Origin: Chrysoperla carnea | Lineage: Eukaryota; Arthropoda; Insecta; Neuroptera; Chrysopidae | Assembly (NCBI RefSeq): GCF_905475395.1 | Contig: NC_058339.1 | Coordinates: forward strand, 86,252,520-86,316,519 | DNA length: 64,000 bases | Reading direction: 5' to 3' | In this document: piece after piece, positions 37,131 through 49,245 of the stretch | Layout of the letters: every line of letters begins with the position of its first letter | Position numbering within the stretch: position 1 is the stretch's first letter | The notes under the pieces: model-generated | What the model was told of the DNA's origin: nothing | The model's database searches: none | What the model saw: only the letters and a program-made list of their open reading frames with translations | Position numbers and translations under genes: made by a program

Positions 37131-37835
37131 ACTTCATGAAATTGTTGGTTCGCAAATGATAGCTTTCCGCTTACGATGTCCTTTATTTTTAGCATGTCTA
37201 ATCGCTTAAAGAAATTATTGCGTATATCAAATACCAATGGTCTCTTTTCCAATGCCGATTTTTCACTAAACGGGCAAACAAAAACAAAACACAAACTTTT
37301 TGAACAGGCGTGCCGTTGAATAAGAATAATAATCAAATATGGGTTTTTAAAATTATTATTTTGGGTTTGTTTCAGTCTTATTTTTGTTTTTCAGGTCCTA
37401 GATAACACAAACACAAAATAAACTCAGCTGTCCAGCTGTCCGTTTAGTGGAAAACCACCTTAAGATAGAAGTACATAATTACATATTTGACAGATCTTCG
37501 TAATTAATAAGAATCATTCTGTACATTAAACAAAAAAATCCAAAACGCAATGAACTAAATAAGATATATATTGCTGTCTCATTCATTTATATCTTTTTCT
37601 GTTCGCCATACGCACTTGTGTATGTGCATATATTAAAGTATAAGTAACTTTTTTTTCACTTGCAGTGCAATGTATAATTTTTAAAACGCACATGTTATTA
37701 TGAAGATTCTAACAAGTGTAGTATCTCCATCCTTAACTAAGTTATTATACCTGTAAAATAAAAAAAATTAAATAAATAACAACAGATACAGTGCATAAAA
37801 TTAATATTCTTATTCAGCAATATTTAAAACTAACA

Positions 37836-38832
37836 AGAGAAAACAAACAATTGACTGAGTTAATTGTCGAAATACCATGTATGGACAGTGTTGATTACTC
37901 TGTCTGATATTATAACTGATATAACCATAACATACATACTATACAATTTTGTGCTCTAACGGGTAAACAGTGATGTTTACCCGTGAAAAAATGTTGTTTA
38001 ATATTTTATAAGGAACATTTTTTACATTTAAATTTTTGTTCTATCTCTAACGGTTTACAAGATAGGTCCTACGCAGCAAAGACCCAAATGACCTTATGGA
38101 ACGATTTCCGGTATTATCTCGAGAATTATTCGCCCAATCGTTAAATGAAACCGATTTTTGTATTTTTTGGGTCAAAATTACCTTATATACAGAGTTTTAT
38201 CGAAATTGGAGACGATAAATTTGTATCGGTTTTTTGCAATTTTTTCAAGGGGTACCCCTTAGAAAAATTCGAAAAAACCGTAAAAAATTATTTGTTTCGG
38301 AATTTGATGAAACTCAGTATATAAGGTAATTTTGACCCAAAAAATTCAAAAATCAAGTTTATTTGGCGATTGGCCGAGTAGTTTTCGAAAAAAACGATAT
38401 TTCGGATCGATTTCCGGTATTATCTCGAGAATTATTCGCCCAATCGCTAAATGAAACCGATTTTTGTATTTTTTGGGTCAAAATTACCTTATATACTGAG
38501 TTTTATCGAAATTGGAGACGATAAATTTGTATCGATTTTTTGCATTTTTTTTCAAGGGGTACCCCTTAGAAAAATTCGAAAAAATCGTAAAAAATTATTT
38601 GTTTCGGAATTTGATGAAACTCAGTTTATAAGGTAATTTTTACCCAAGAAATTCTAAAATCGAGTTTATTTGGCGATTGGCCGAGTAATTTTCGAAAAAA
38701 ACGATATTTCGGATCGATTTCCGATCGATTTACCTATACCAAAATTTTTTTCGTAGCATCAGTATTTTTAAGCGTTATAAACTTGGGACTAAACTTAATA
38801 TACTATGTATATTTCATATATACATGGTATAA
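37836..38832 (-). mobile_element. HE repeat family copy 4, enlarged by an internal duplication
   Basis: The outer parts match the family (AACAAACAATTGACTGAGTTA at the left, ATATTTCATATATACATGG at the right). The middle (about 38103-38720) is replaced by two direct copies, about 305 bp apart, of a block starting GATTTCCGGTATTATCTCGAG. Within each block TTTTTGGGTCAAAATTACC is mirrored by GGTAATTTTGACCCAAAAA. A related, older block lies at 55170-55440. The short frame at 38451 is part of this. Confidence 0.75.
38103..38720. repeat. Two tandem blocks of about 305 bp, each internally inverted
   Basis: GAATTATTCGCCCAATCG occurs near 38,121 and 38,428. GGGGTACCCCTTAGAAAAATT occurs near 38,250 and 38,556. 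Each block carries an inverted pair centred on GGGGTACCCC, itself a palindrome. Confidence 0.8.
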
Positions 38833-39111
38833 TAAATTTATTCTTGAATGGGATGACACTACTCATGGGCAAAATAAGAAAATTGTTTAGTTAAATCCTT
38901 TAGCTGCAAGGTGTTGTTAGTGGTGCTCATACATTAGGTCCCGTCTTAAGAAGGCAATGAAGGCATTGGCATGAACATATCTTTTCGTTTTAGAAACCTC
39001 GAGTGCACCCGTATATATACAACACCAAAATATTTGCTATTTCATTTGGCATAGAAAGAATTTAACTCTTTAAATTTAGTACTGCTCAATTTTCTTTTTG
39101 AAATAAAACTT

Positions 39112-39560
39112 TTATACCATGTATTTATGAAATATACATAGTATATTAAGTTTAGTCTCAAGTTTGTAACGCTTAAAAATATTGATGCTATGAATAAAAT
39201 TTTGGTATAGGTGTTCATAGAATCATTTAATTAGTCCGTTTTCGGTAGTCCGTCCGTCCGTCTGTTAACACGTTAACTCAAAAACGAAGATATCAAACTG
39301 AAATTTTTGCAGCGCACTCAGGACGTAAAAAGTGAGGTCGAGTTCGTAAATGAGCAACATACATCAATCGGGTCTTGTGTCCGTAAGACCCATCTTGTAA
39401 ACCGTTAGAGATAGAAAAATTTAAATGTAAAAAATGTTCCTTATAAAAAAATAACAGTGACATGTATAAGGTATATGTGTAATTTGATAGAGTAATCAAC
39501 ATTGTCTTTACATGGTATTTCAACAATTAACTCAGTCAATTGTTTGTTTTCACTTGTTTT
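39112..39560 (+). mobile_element. HE repeat family, copy 5 with internal deletion
   Basis: It starts TTTATACCATGTATTTATG and ends AACAATTAACTCAGTCAATTG plus TTTGTTTTCACTTGTT. The segment with the GTTTACC/GAGGGCGC landmark is missing, so the copy is shorter than the others. Confidence 0.85.
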
Positions 39561-40449
39561 TAAGTAGTTTTTAGTTAAAATATTTCTATTTCAATATATT
39601 TCTACTTTTTAAGAACTATTCATAAAATTATACTCTTAATCTATTGTGGCTAATAGCTCGTTTTGTAGTTAACTAATAGAAAAAAACAAAAGTTGCAGAG
39701 CTTGATGGGAGAGACCTCATGTTCTGACATCAGATTGAACCTAGATCTCTGGATTTCTCTAATATTCAATTTAGATCCCAAAGGATAAGAGATAGAAAAC
39801 ACACTTTAAATTAGAAAGTTGATCTACATAAAAAAGTATCATTTTTTATTTTAAATATTTTTTCGAAAATCGTTAGCTTTCGGAGGTAATGCAACTTAAA
39901 AATATGTCATTTTTGCATTTAATGGCAAAAAAAAAATACGAAAAAAGTGACATAGAACGGACAGCCAAGAATAAAGTGTTAAAAAAAATTTCAAATATTT
40001 TATCTATGATCAAATTGACACAATTTTAATAAAATATTTTAAATAAATTATGAATATTAAAACTATAAACAATCTTATTAACAGTCTAACAAGTAAATCA
40101 CCACTTGTTACGTGATTTATTTATAGAATATGAATTAATAATTAAATAATGTTCTTATATATAATTATTAATATTAATAATAATCAGCACATTATCTACC
40201 ATAAGATATCTTACCATTATACAACCAACTAACTAACTCAACCAAGAGCAAATCTTATTTTACAGCTGTGGGAAGTTGTTTGAAAAAAAAAATAAAATAA
40301 AATAAAAAATTAGAAAGTATTTGATTTCAAAGTAATCAAATTTAATGTTTACTTAGCACCAATTTTAATTTTTTTATTTTAAATATTTCATACGACAAAA
40401 TTTTTTTATTAATGATTGTCCAATATTGTTAATTTAAAAGACTAATACA

Positions 40450-40615
40450 CGGTAAAAAAACATTACTAAATAGGGAATATTCATGAAATATAAATTTGGT
40501 TCAAATATTTTTCTTCCGTAACTTTATTGGCTGAACATTTCAACTAAACCATTATTTTAGTAATTAATTCCCTTTTAATTACTTAAAATTAATTAATAAA
40601 AGTACAAATTCAGTG
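40450..40615 (-). repeat. Dispersed repeat family B, copy 1
   Basis: TAGGGAATATTCATGAAATA, AACATTTCAACTAAACCATT and AAAGTACAAATTCAGTGAG occur in inverted order and complement at 54545-54695 and 55520-55640. No TIRs identified. Confidence 0.7.
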
Positions 40616-41059
40616 AGAAAAATTCAAAATTTCTAAAACGGGAAATTAAAAATTTTAAACGCACGTGATATCATAGTATTGGCTTGTCAAATTTGTTGAC
40701 ATACTGAATAATATTAATTATTTACATTTTCCATGGTATTACCAAGTATTATATTAATTTCTTTTATTCTACGGCTTTTTATTAGAAAACTTAATGATAA
40801 CGAGTGTAAATTCTGTGTTGTAAATTAATTTTTTTAAAGTGTAAATTATACATTGAACTGTCACCAATTTAAAGATCATATATTAATATGTCATCTACAG
40901 AAAGCGCCAAAAAAAAAAGCGTTAAAATATCTCAAAATTATAATGTATTTTAAATATTTTTTGACACTTAAATACAGCATAAGCAGTATTTATATTTTTC
41001 ACTTTGTTATATCGGTGTAAACAATGAATTAAAAATAAAAATACATGAATACTCCCTAT

Positions 41060-41140
41060 TGAAGAAAACGAGTTAACGTTTAAATATTTTTATTAAGTCA
41101 ATACTTAATTCAAGAAAATAAGTATTTGAACGCATAAAAT
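41060..41140 (-). repeat. Dispersed repeat family C, copy 1
   Basis: TCAATACTTAATTCAAGAAA and TAAGTATTTGAACGCA are the inverted counterpart of TTTCTTGAATATAGTATTGA near 44,676 and TTCCTTGAATTAAGTATTG near 57,813. Confidence 0.5.
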
Positions 41141-42171
41141 CGTGGCTTTTTTCAAAAAAGGTATGGAGCGCCACATATTAAAAAATATATTGGTATGTAG
41201 AAAATTTATTATAAAAATTATATCACTAAAAATTATTTATTATTTGTACAAATGCCATTTAAATTCAAATAAATTTGCTATGATTTGTTCAATACACACA
41301 AAAAGATTTGGTCATGGATAACAAAGATATTAAAAATTAATGAACAGGAAACAGTTTAATGAGTCAAATCAATTCTATATCACATCAGCATCAACTTCAT
41401 CAAGGTAATATTAATTAAATTGCTATTTAATAGGTATCTAAAGTTGATTTCAAACAAGATGAACGTATATACGTCAAAATTATACATCGATACACCAAAA
41501 AAACAAATTATTTTTCTAAATATTTAAGGTATTAATTTTAGAAGTCAAATACTTTAAAGAATTTGATATTGTAGGTACTTATAGTTTTTACTGTATCAAT
41601 TAATTGTAGTATTAATTTAAAAAAGGCATACTTCTGTTTTTTTTGATCAGGATATTTATTATAACATAACAGAAAAATTTCATTGTAATTACTTTATATG
41701 ATCTCTGTAAGCTTTAACTTCTGATACATTTCACAGTTCAATTTTATTAGAAGATAAAACATAAAATTTTGACAAAAAATACAAATTGACAGTTCTAAAC
41801 TTTTTGTGCATTTTCTCAAAATTAATGGCAAGGCGAATCTATTGAAAAAAGTCGTAATTTCCTAAGTAACCTACAGGTCGGTTTTTTAGTTTCGTTTTTT
41901 GTTGTTGAACTTATTTGTTTTACCTCCCAACCGTCAAACAAATCAGAACGATAACATGCGATAAGGAACATTGTTCCAAAAACCATAGATATTTCGAGAA
42001 AAAAAGTGATAACCCTTAACTGAATTTCAACAAATATAACACGTAAAGAGAACTAAAATAATAGGGGGAAATGGGCATATAGACATAATGGTGCCCCTTA
42101 CTTTAAAGAGAGAGGATAGCAGCTACCACCTAGCAGCTGAAAATCTGTATATGTATAAATAGTAGAGCTAG

Positions 42172-42620
42172 AACAAACAATTGACTGAGTTAACTGTTGA
42201 AATACCATGCATAGTCAGTGTTATTTTCTTTATCACATAACACATACAAACATGTGACACATACATAACTGATAATCTAGTATAGAGTACATGTTATAAA
42301 ATTTCCGCCTAATTGGCGCCCTCACGGGTAAACAGTGATGTTTACGAAAAAATGTTTCAAACAAAAGTTGTTTAATTTTTGATAAGGAACATTTTTACGT
42401 CCTGAGTACGCTGTAAAAATTTCAGCTCGATATCTTTTTTCGTTTTTGAGTTATCGTGTCCACAGACGGACGGACGGACGGACAGCCGGAAATGGACTAA
42501 TTAGGTGATTTTATGAACACCTATGACAAATTTTTTTTCCTAGCATCATTATTTTTAGGCGTTACAAACTTGGGACTAAACTTAATATACTATGTATATT
42601 TCATATATACATGGTATAAA
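42172..42620 (-). mobile_element. HE repeat family, copy 6
   Basis: It begins AACAAACAATTGACTGAGTTA and ends TATTTCATATATACATGGTA. It includes GTGATGTTTACGAAAAAATG, ATTGGCGCCCTCACGGG and ACGGACGGACGGACGGACAG. A stretch around CTCTAACGG is missing. Confidence 0.85.
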
Positions 42621-43694
42621 AATTACTTCGGTACTTCTTATGAAACTTGAATCAACTTTATTATACGGCTGAGTCAACTTTATAATTTAATTAATTATAT
42701 AACACGTATCCTTACATCTGTAATATGGTTTAAATTGATTATTATTATACCTGTAATTATATAATTTTTACAACTAAATGTGTCAATTTTCTACACCAAT
42801 AAATTTCCAATTGAATGCGCCTTAGGGATTCAAAATATTTACAATAACTAACCTTTCCCACCCATAAAATTTATTTTATAATAAATGCATAATATAACGC
42901 ATTATTATTTAAATAAATGACAATTTATATTAATTAAATTTGATTAAGGCCGTTAAGTGTGATTAGATTAAGGTCGTTTGTGTGTATATCATCTATAAAC
43001 GAATCGTAATATCCTACACTGGAGTTTATCAAAAATTCAGTAAAATTTACTTTTTAATTTTGTTGTTAATTTTACCAAAAAGTATTGTAAGCTGTAATGT
43101 ATCACTGTTTAGTGATAATACAATTAAAAACCTTTCATTAAATGTTACTTCAAAAGTATTGTAATTTTTCTTAACTTATTTCGAAAAAGTTTTCTAAAAA
43201 GAACTGGAAACTGTAATTTCCAATTATTGTTTGATAAATTTTTGGTTTAAGGTTGTTGTCGCGATATTTGAGTAACGTCAGAAAATTTTAAATTTTTGTG
43301 TACTTACTAAAGACATGATTATACAATTACCCTTAAAATCGGAATCTGATTGACCGTCTAGAATACGAGATAAATTTAATTAAAAGTTCGATATTTAACA
43401 TGTATGGTATACACTTTTTATACTTTTGCATCAGTTATTAATTTATAAAAACAAACTAACTGTCAGGTATTTTCCAAAAACTAACATAACTAATAAGAAC
43501 TAAACTAATTAATTGATTTGTTTCGATTCTGAAAAAAAAAATTTTCGACCGCCTAGTTTTTTTTTTAAAATGGTTTAAAGTTCAACAATTTATAAGCAAG
43601 TATACATAGTAGCGAGTCAGACAGAAAGAAGTAGTAACGAGTATACATATAGTAGCGAGTCAGGCAGAAGAGTGTTAAGATTGGTGTTGTATAC

Positions 43695-43813
43695 GTAGAG
43701 TTCGTACAAAACGAAGTGGCACCGAGCAAGAGAGAGTGTAGATACGAGTGCACATACATATACATCATACACTCTCTCTTGCTCGGTGCCACTTCGTTTT
43801 GTACGAACTCTAC
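43695..43813. other. Perfect 46-bp inverted repeat (27-base loop)
   Basis: The segment 43695-43740 (GTAGAGTTCGTACAAAACGA...) is the exact reverse complement of 43768-43813. No mismatch was seen over 46 bp, which points to a very recent origin or selection. GC content is above the surroundings. Upstream, TAGCGAGTCAG repeats twice (43611, 43654). Frames on both strands here (43565, 43617 and 43716) are by-products of the symmetry. Confidence 0.9.
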
Positions 43814-43892
43814 ACATGAATATTGTATGTGTAACGTCTCCACGGGTACAGGCTTGCTTAAATATTATGGATCACTTAGCTACAAGCTCGTA

Positions 43893-43920
43893 AACCCAGC
43901 GAAGCGGGTGGATATCACTC

Positions 43921-43923
<3 letters not shown>
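43893..43923 (+). mobile_element. Helitron-like 3' terminus
   Basis: ACCCAGCGAAGCGGGT is an imperfect hairpin. It is followed by ten bases (GGATATCACT) and CTAG, with T next, exactly the layout of Helitron 3' ends. A (TA)n tract follows. The element probably extends upstream and may include the 46-bp hairpin. Confidence 0.6.
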
Positions 43924-43925
<2 letters not shown>

Positions 43926-43987
<62 letters not shown>

Positions 43988-44013
43988 GTTTATATATATA
44001 TATATATATATAT
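43926..44013. repeat. (TA)n microsatellite, interrupted once
   Basis: About 59 bases of TA, then GTGGTT, then about 23 more. The apparent 141-codon frame across it is not a gene. Confidence 0.95.
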
Positions 44014-44639
44014 TGTACCACGACAACTACCCTAAAGTTTCGACACAGCTAAAAAATTCTCGAATCTTTAAACTCTTCAACTCCACACACCTCTTTAATT
44101 ACACGTTCATACAAAATAGTGATAAATATTTTGTTGAATAAAATAATAATATTAATGATTCCAAAATAAAACATTTTTATTCATAATAATTAGTTTGAAT
44201 AAATACCTATTAATTATTTAAATTTAAGATTTTTTTTTTGGTTGGTTTTATTAATTTGTAAAATAATCAACAAAACTTTCTATTTAAATCAAATAAATTT
44301 ATTTATTTTTTTGATTAATAAATGTGTTGAATGGCCACCATAGAAATATTTAAATATTTATCGGATATTAATTTTAATTAGTTGTACTATTATTTTACTA
44401 TACTTACAGAATAGTTCATTACCATATGTGTTACATAATACTAGTGTTTTATAACTTTTGTAATGCGTGGTTAATTCTTATTTGTATGGGATATTAATGA
44501 TTTTTTCATTTTAATTTTGTCAAAAGCTTATAGTTTATTAGTGATCTTCGATTTTGATTGTACAGTGGTTTACTTTGATCTAAATTTTTTAGTCACTGTA
44601 CATAAAATTACTAGGAAAATAAGAAGTAAATATTTTTCT

Positions 44640-44745
44640 ACGTCAAAAAAGTTCTTAAGCATTCAATAACTTATTTTCTTGAATATAGTATTGAGATCGT
44701 TGATTCAAGAACTATTTATTTGTTATAAGAACATCAACAGCCAAG
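44640..44745 (+). repeat. Dispersed repeat family C, copy 2
   Basis: TATTTTCTTGAATATAGTATTG and GTTATAAGAACATCAACAGC parallel 57780-57870 (CTTGAATTAAGTATTGAG, TTGTTATAAGAACAT). Confidence 0.55.
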
Positions 44746-45169
44746 GAAATATGTTTTATCCAATCCAAAAATATTTTTTGTCTCCAAAGCTTTTGATTTT
44801 CGCTGTTTTTTTTTTATTTCTTATTGGATATAATTTGAATAAAATTCTGTATTTTTTTTAATACTTTTTATTTACTTTTTCGATTGCCCACAGGAGTGGA
44901 AACTAAAAACTATGAAATAATATTTATTTTTCAAAGTTGAAATTTCATTTGTATGTTAGTCTTGTGTTTTCACATTTAACAATTCATTTCGATAAGTGAA
45001 ATGATAAATAATTTTAGGTAATTCAAAAGAATAAAGTCAACTCAAATATTTCAATTTCAATGAAAATATTTCCAAAAATTTGTCCCAAAAAATGATAAGT
45101 ATCGTTTTCATCTCATCTGATGTCCTTGACCATCACTTTGATATTGATTAAAGAAGGAGTGTTATTAGT

Positions 45170-45300
45170 TAAAAGGGTTTATCTGTGCGTCCGTGTGTTT
45201 CTCAGTGACATCGAAGCCCTTAAACGGTCGAACCTACTTGATTGAGAACGTTTTATAGCTAAGTTTAAAAAATCGGTTTACACAAAAAAAATGGTATTCG
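45170..45300 (+). repeat. Dispersed repeat family D, copy 1
   Basis: CCGTGTGTTTCTCAGTGACA, AGCCCTTAAACGGTCGAA, GATTGAGAACGTTTTATAGC and AAATCGGTTTACA match 52385-52503 in inverted orientation at high similarity. Confidence 0.65.
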
Positions 45301-46959
45301 TCGGGGGTTTTTAAATTTTTGTAATTTTCACTTGTTTAGATTACGTTTAGTAAGATCATATGGTTCCGTTGTTTTTATATTCGCGTTCTATCCTTATCGC
45401 GATTAGTTAGACTTTTTTTTAAAAATTATGTCAGCAAGTAGATCAGTGAATCGAACTCAAAAGATTTTAGAAAAAGGATTTCATTTTGCTTTGAAATCAA
45501 TCTATAGAAAATCACGGTTGAGTATCAGTTGTTACGAATAAAATCTATTCAAATGTATCTAACATTCAATAAAAATGATTATAATACATAATATATATCT
45601 ATGGTATGTAATAAAAATAATTATATTTATATTTCAATGCCATTTTCATACTAATTACATATTTCAATTGCATTGGTTGATTGCACGTTTTATTATAAAA
45701 AATATATAATAAATAAAATACCAAATACAAAAAAAATTTATACAAAAAACATTTGATTGAATGGAATAACCTCATAAAATCATTATTATTCTATTAAAAA
45801 ATAACACAAAAAACTTTAGCATAAAATAATCTGCGAAAAAATTCAAAAATAAAATAAAAATTTTGAAAAAAATATATTATTTATTTAGTATTTTTTTGTT
45901 ATCAAAAAATTATTGATTATAAGAAATATATTTTGAAATTTTAAATGAATCATAATTGAATATTTTAAGCATGTGTTATTAGTTGCAAAATAGTCAAAAC
46001 TAAATTGCATTTATGTATTCCTATATTGATTGAAAATATGGCAACCCAAAGATTTCGTGGTTAAATTAATGTTAACTATATAAGTAATAATTTTCCTCTA
46101 TTATCACATAACATTTTTGAAATTTTGCTTTATTTTTAGCTGTAAAGCTTTCGAAAATGCCGTGGTTTATCATGAGTTTAAATTTTCCCTAAGCTTAAAG
46201 CTAAAAAATTTATTATATATTTATTAAATTTATGATTATGCTATTGTGAAAATAATTGAGTACCTTAGCCTGTTAGTTGTCCAAATTATACAAATTGAAT
46301 TTAATAACAATAATTAGAAATTAGTAATAAATTTATTCAACCCAACAAAAAAATTTGATATTCACCTTGAAAACAAATTACCATCACAATTGTTGTAAAG
46401 ATGATGTAAATATAGAGAGAAACATATTAATTAATACAAAAATCATATTATTAATTGTTAGTTAAAAAATATTATATGAAACTATATAGTATCGGAGCCT
46501 GTTGAGATAAATTGTCATTGATAAATACACTTAGTGTGGTTTATAATTACCAATGCTGAACCTCACAACTTTTTATTTTACGACAATAGGGAATATTGTT
46601 GATTTTTGTTTTCGCATTTCTTAAAAAAATATGAAAATACCGTAAAAGAGATAACAAAAAGTGAAATTAAAATTAAAATATACCAAGAAATATTGATGGT
46701 ACAAGCTTTTTAAACTACTAATTAAACAGATATTAGATAGAGAGATCTACATAGTATTTCACGTCATATACTATGTTTGCCATAAGAACTCCATGCTAAA
46801 TTCTATTTTGGTAGAAAGAGAACAAGCAAATCTTTGCTTGCTTTTACCTTGGTTTGTATAGTTCTTCAAAAAATAATTTTTTTCGGTTGTTTGTTACATG
46901 AATGAGCCTTTATTATAGTAAAAAAAATTGATTTTCGCTATTCTTGTGAATTGTTCTCT

Positions 46960-47175
46960 CTAACGTGGCTTGGAAAGTTTTCGATTATCCCCACGGGATT
47001 TAATTTGACGGATGTGCGGCTTTTGCAATTCCACAAAAGAGATATTTGAATAACAAAGACGAAAACAGTCCAATTCAAATTTTGTCATGGTATCAAGTCT
47101 AGTTTTACATTTTATGGGTAATATGATCAATTCGACTTCAGGATTATCCCCTATTTGTAGAAGTGTATTAATCAT
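46960..47175 (-). repeat. Dispersed repeat family A, fragment
   Basis: Minus-strand AATCCTGAAGTCGAATTG, ATCATATTACCCATAAAATG and ATACCATGACAAAATTTGAA match 5190-5260. The 71-codon minus frame here is repeat-derived. Confidence 0.55.
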
Positions 47176-47424
47176 TTACAAGGTATGCAGATGGGCACCC
47201 AGACTAATACACAATAATTTGTTTAGAAAAAGATTTATTTACAAGATCAAGTAAAAAAATAATAAAAAGTACATTGAAAGACTTGGTGTACACGTATCAT
47301 ACGTGTGAATTTTCACATGTCATCATTCTGTTTGAAAATAAATCATTTACTTATTACTTATTTCATCTAAAGTCAAGTGTACATTTTTATTAAAGTAATA
47401 TGAACATCACTGTCAAGGACTTTA

Positions 47425-47802
47425 TTAAGGATGTACGAGTGCCAGGACAATTTTGGATAAAAGGCTTGACTTTTTTTTATATTAAGTTGGATTTCGTTTA
47501 AATCAATTCTGAAAATTTTAGGGGAGATTGCCCTATTATTAACTTCCCAGAGGAAGTTAATGTTAGGGGACCGATTTTGAAAATCTCCAGATTTACATAT
47601 TTCTACGGTTATAAGGCCATAATATCCGAATCAAACCTTTTCAATGTGATGTCTGTGTGTGTGAGTGTGACATTAACACGTGGCTGGAAGCGTATTTAAG
47701 AACTGAAAGAGTTATAACAAAATTAATCATCAAAATTGAAAATAATGTACAAATAATTTCAACTACAAGTCTAAACTAGCCTTGGCGCTTGAACTACCTT
47801 AA
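47425..47802. mobile_element. TTAA-flanked element with inverted ends, copy 1
   Basis: TTAA plus GGATGTACGAGTGCCAGG at the left pairs with CCTTGGCGCTTGAACTACC plus TTAA at the right. TTAA flanks are the hallmark of piggyBac-type insertion. It is 378 bp with no ORF. An internal perfect palindrome TTAACTTCC...GGAAGTTAA lies near 47,540. The internal segment (CCGATTTTGAAAATCTCCAG) recurs inverted near 63,390. Confidence 0.65.
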
Positions 47803-48399
47803 AAAATCTTTTCACTTGGTCTTATACCCAACTTATATTGATATAAGAAAACATATGCCGATTTTTACGTTGTATTGTAAAAAAAGTTTTGAAGGATGGT
47901 TAGTTCAATAAAGGCTTTTTCCATTCAATGTCATTATAAATGTATTTCCATAAATATCGTAAATAAATGTTAGAAGAAAACCAATAACTAGAATTTGTTG
48001 TATTGTTTAAATTCCCAAAAATATTTTCTATAAGTTTTATTTAAAAAAAGTAGAACACTAAACTTGGAGAAGACATTTCATTATAAGTATCGCGTGTCAT
48101 TCATATCCATGGTACGTCGGTCGCGTCGTTCGAATACCTCATAAGTCGATAAATTAAATGTGTAACTAGGTAGAATTTATATTTGTTATATTGTACTATT
48201 TATAAACAAAAAAAGCCAATCAAGAAATCAATAATAAACAGGTTTAATATCATAATGTAAAAGTTGTACAATATAGTATTGTTTCTTGAGTTTTATATTC
48301 ATCACAGAAATTGATTAATCATAATTTATCATAGAAACAAAATGCCAACACTAATCTTAACTTTTTAATTTTTCCACCATATTATAATTGCTTTTAAGA

Positions 48400-48863
48400 A
48401 AAGCAAAATACGATTGGGAGATGTTAACAAATAATAAGCTATGGGAAATAAAAAGGACACAAATCCATGGATAATCATCACGTACCAAAATCGACATGCT
48501 CAAATCATAATTAAATGGCTTCGTCTTGGTCATACCAAGCTTACTCATCAGCATCTTTTAAAAAAAGATCCAAAGCTGGTCTGCTCCCTATACAATGTGC
48601 ACTACACCGTTAAGCACATATTAACAGCATGCGAGAAATTCGTAAAAGCACAAACCCTAACCAATTTATTAAATATCATAGCAGATATCGTGAGTAACTA
48701 TCGAAAATTAAGACAAGGTTCTCAAATTCATCAGAAACGCCAATCTCATAACCAAGATATAATATATAAATGTGCACTGTATACAGAATGTTCGATTTAT
48801 ATCGCGGCATATAAATATCACGAGTATGACAGAATACATGCGTTAAGCAATGCATCTAAGTGA
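48400..48863 (+). pseudogene. C-terminal remnant of a Jockey-like retrotransposon ORF2
   Basis: One frame gives WEMLTNNKLWEIKRTQIHG (about 48,415-48,471). A shift to the next frame gives LRLGHTKLTHQHLLKKDP, then CSLYNVHYTVKHILTACEKF. This is the zinc-finger-like region after RNase H in Jockey-type LINEs (R.GHTRLTH..LL....P..C..C...LTVKHIL..C). The second Cys of the CxxC pair is Tyr here and a frameshift lies near 48,460, so the copy is inactive. The last part (YTECSIYIAAYKYHEYD) lies in an inverted repeat and is probably foreign to ORF2. Confidence 0.75.
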
Positions 48864-49093
48864 GATTTATTATATATATGTGCTGAAGCTTCGATATGCG
48901 TTGAGATAGTTGTAAGACGCTTGGAGAGTGAGTTTCTTAGTTGAATAGATGAACTACAACAGATAAGCCACGATACAAGTCACTTTTGCAATTTCATATA
49001 ACACCTATAATACCTCTTACTTAGATGCATTGCTTAACGCATGTACCCCATCATACTCGTGATATTTATATGCATAGATGTAAATCGAACATT
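48787..49093. repeat. 74-bp inverted repeat around a 159-bp spacer
   Basis: The left arm 48787-48860 and right arm 49020-49093 are inverted copies with few mismatches (ATGCGTTAAGCAATGCATCT; ATAAATATCACGAGTATGA). The left arm overlaps the end of the retrotransposon frame. Confidence 0.85.
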
Positions 49094-49114
49094 TTGTATA
49101 TCAAAAATACAGTA

Positions 49115-49245
49115 TAATTTTGGATAAGCGAGAAAATTCTACAAAAGAAAGTTGTAGAGTTTTTCCTCGTATTCTTTCGTAGACTTAATAACTGAGACAT
49201 GTATAAGTGATAGTCGGACTGTCGCGGGTAAGGTTTGACGAAAAC
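49115..49245. repeat. Relative of the TAAGTGAGA repeat
   Basis: TACAGTATAATTTTGGATAAG, CGAGAAAATTC, ATGTATAAGTGATAG and TAAGGTTTGAC resemble the stretch at 19555-19745. The final TTTGAC mirrors GTCAAA, so this may be an old TIR element. Confidence 0.35.

Noticed and set aside
37028..37336. 102-codon minus-strand frame as a gene
   Set aside because: Part of it (LVGKGSKQ) fits a decayed retrotransposon RNase H end; the rest has no recognisable motif.
43716..44141. 141-codon plus-strand frame
   Set aside because: It runs through a perfect inverted repeat and a (TA)n tract (alternating Tyr-Ile); no coding character.
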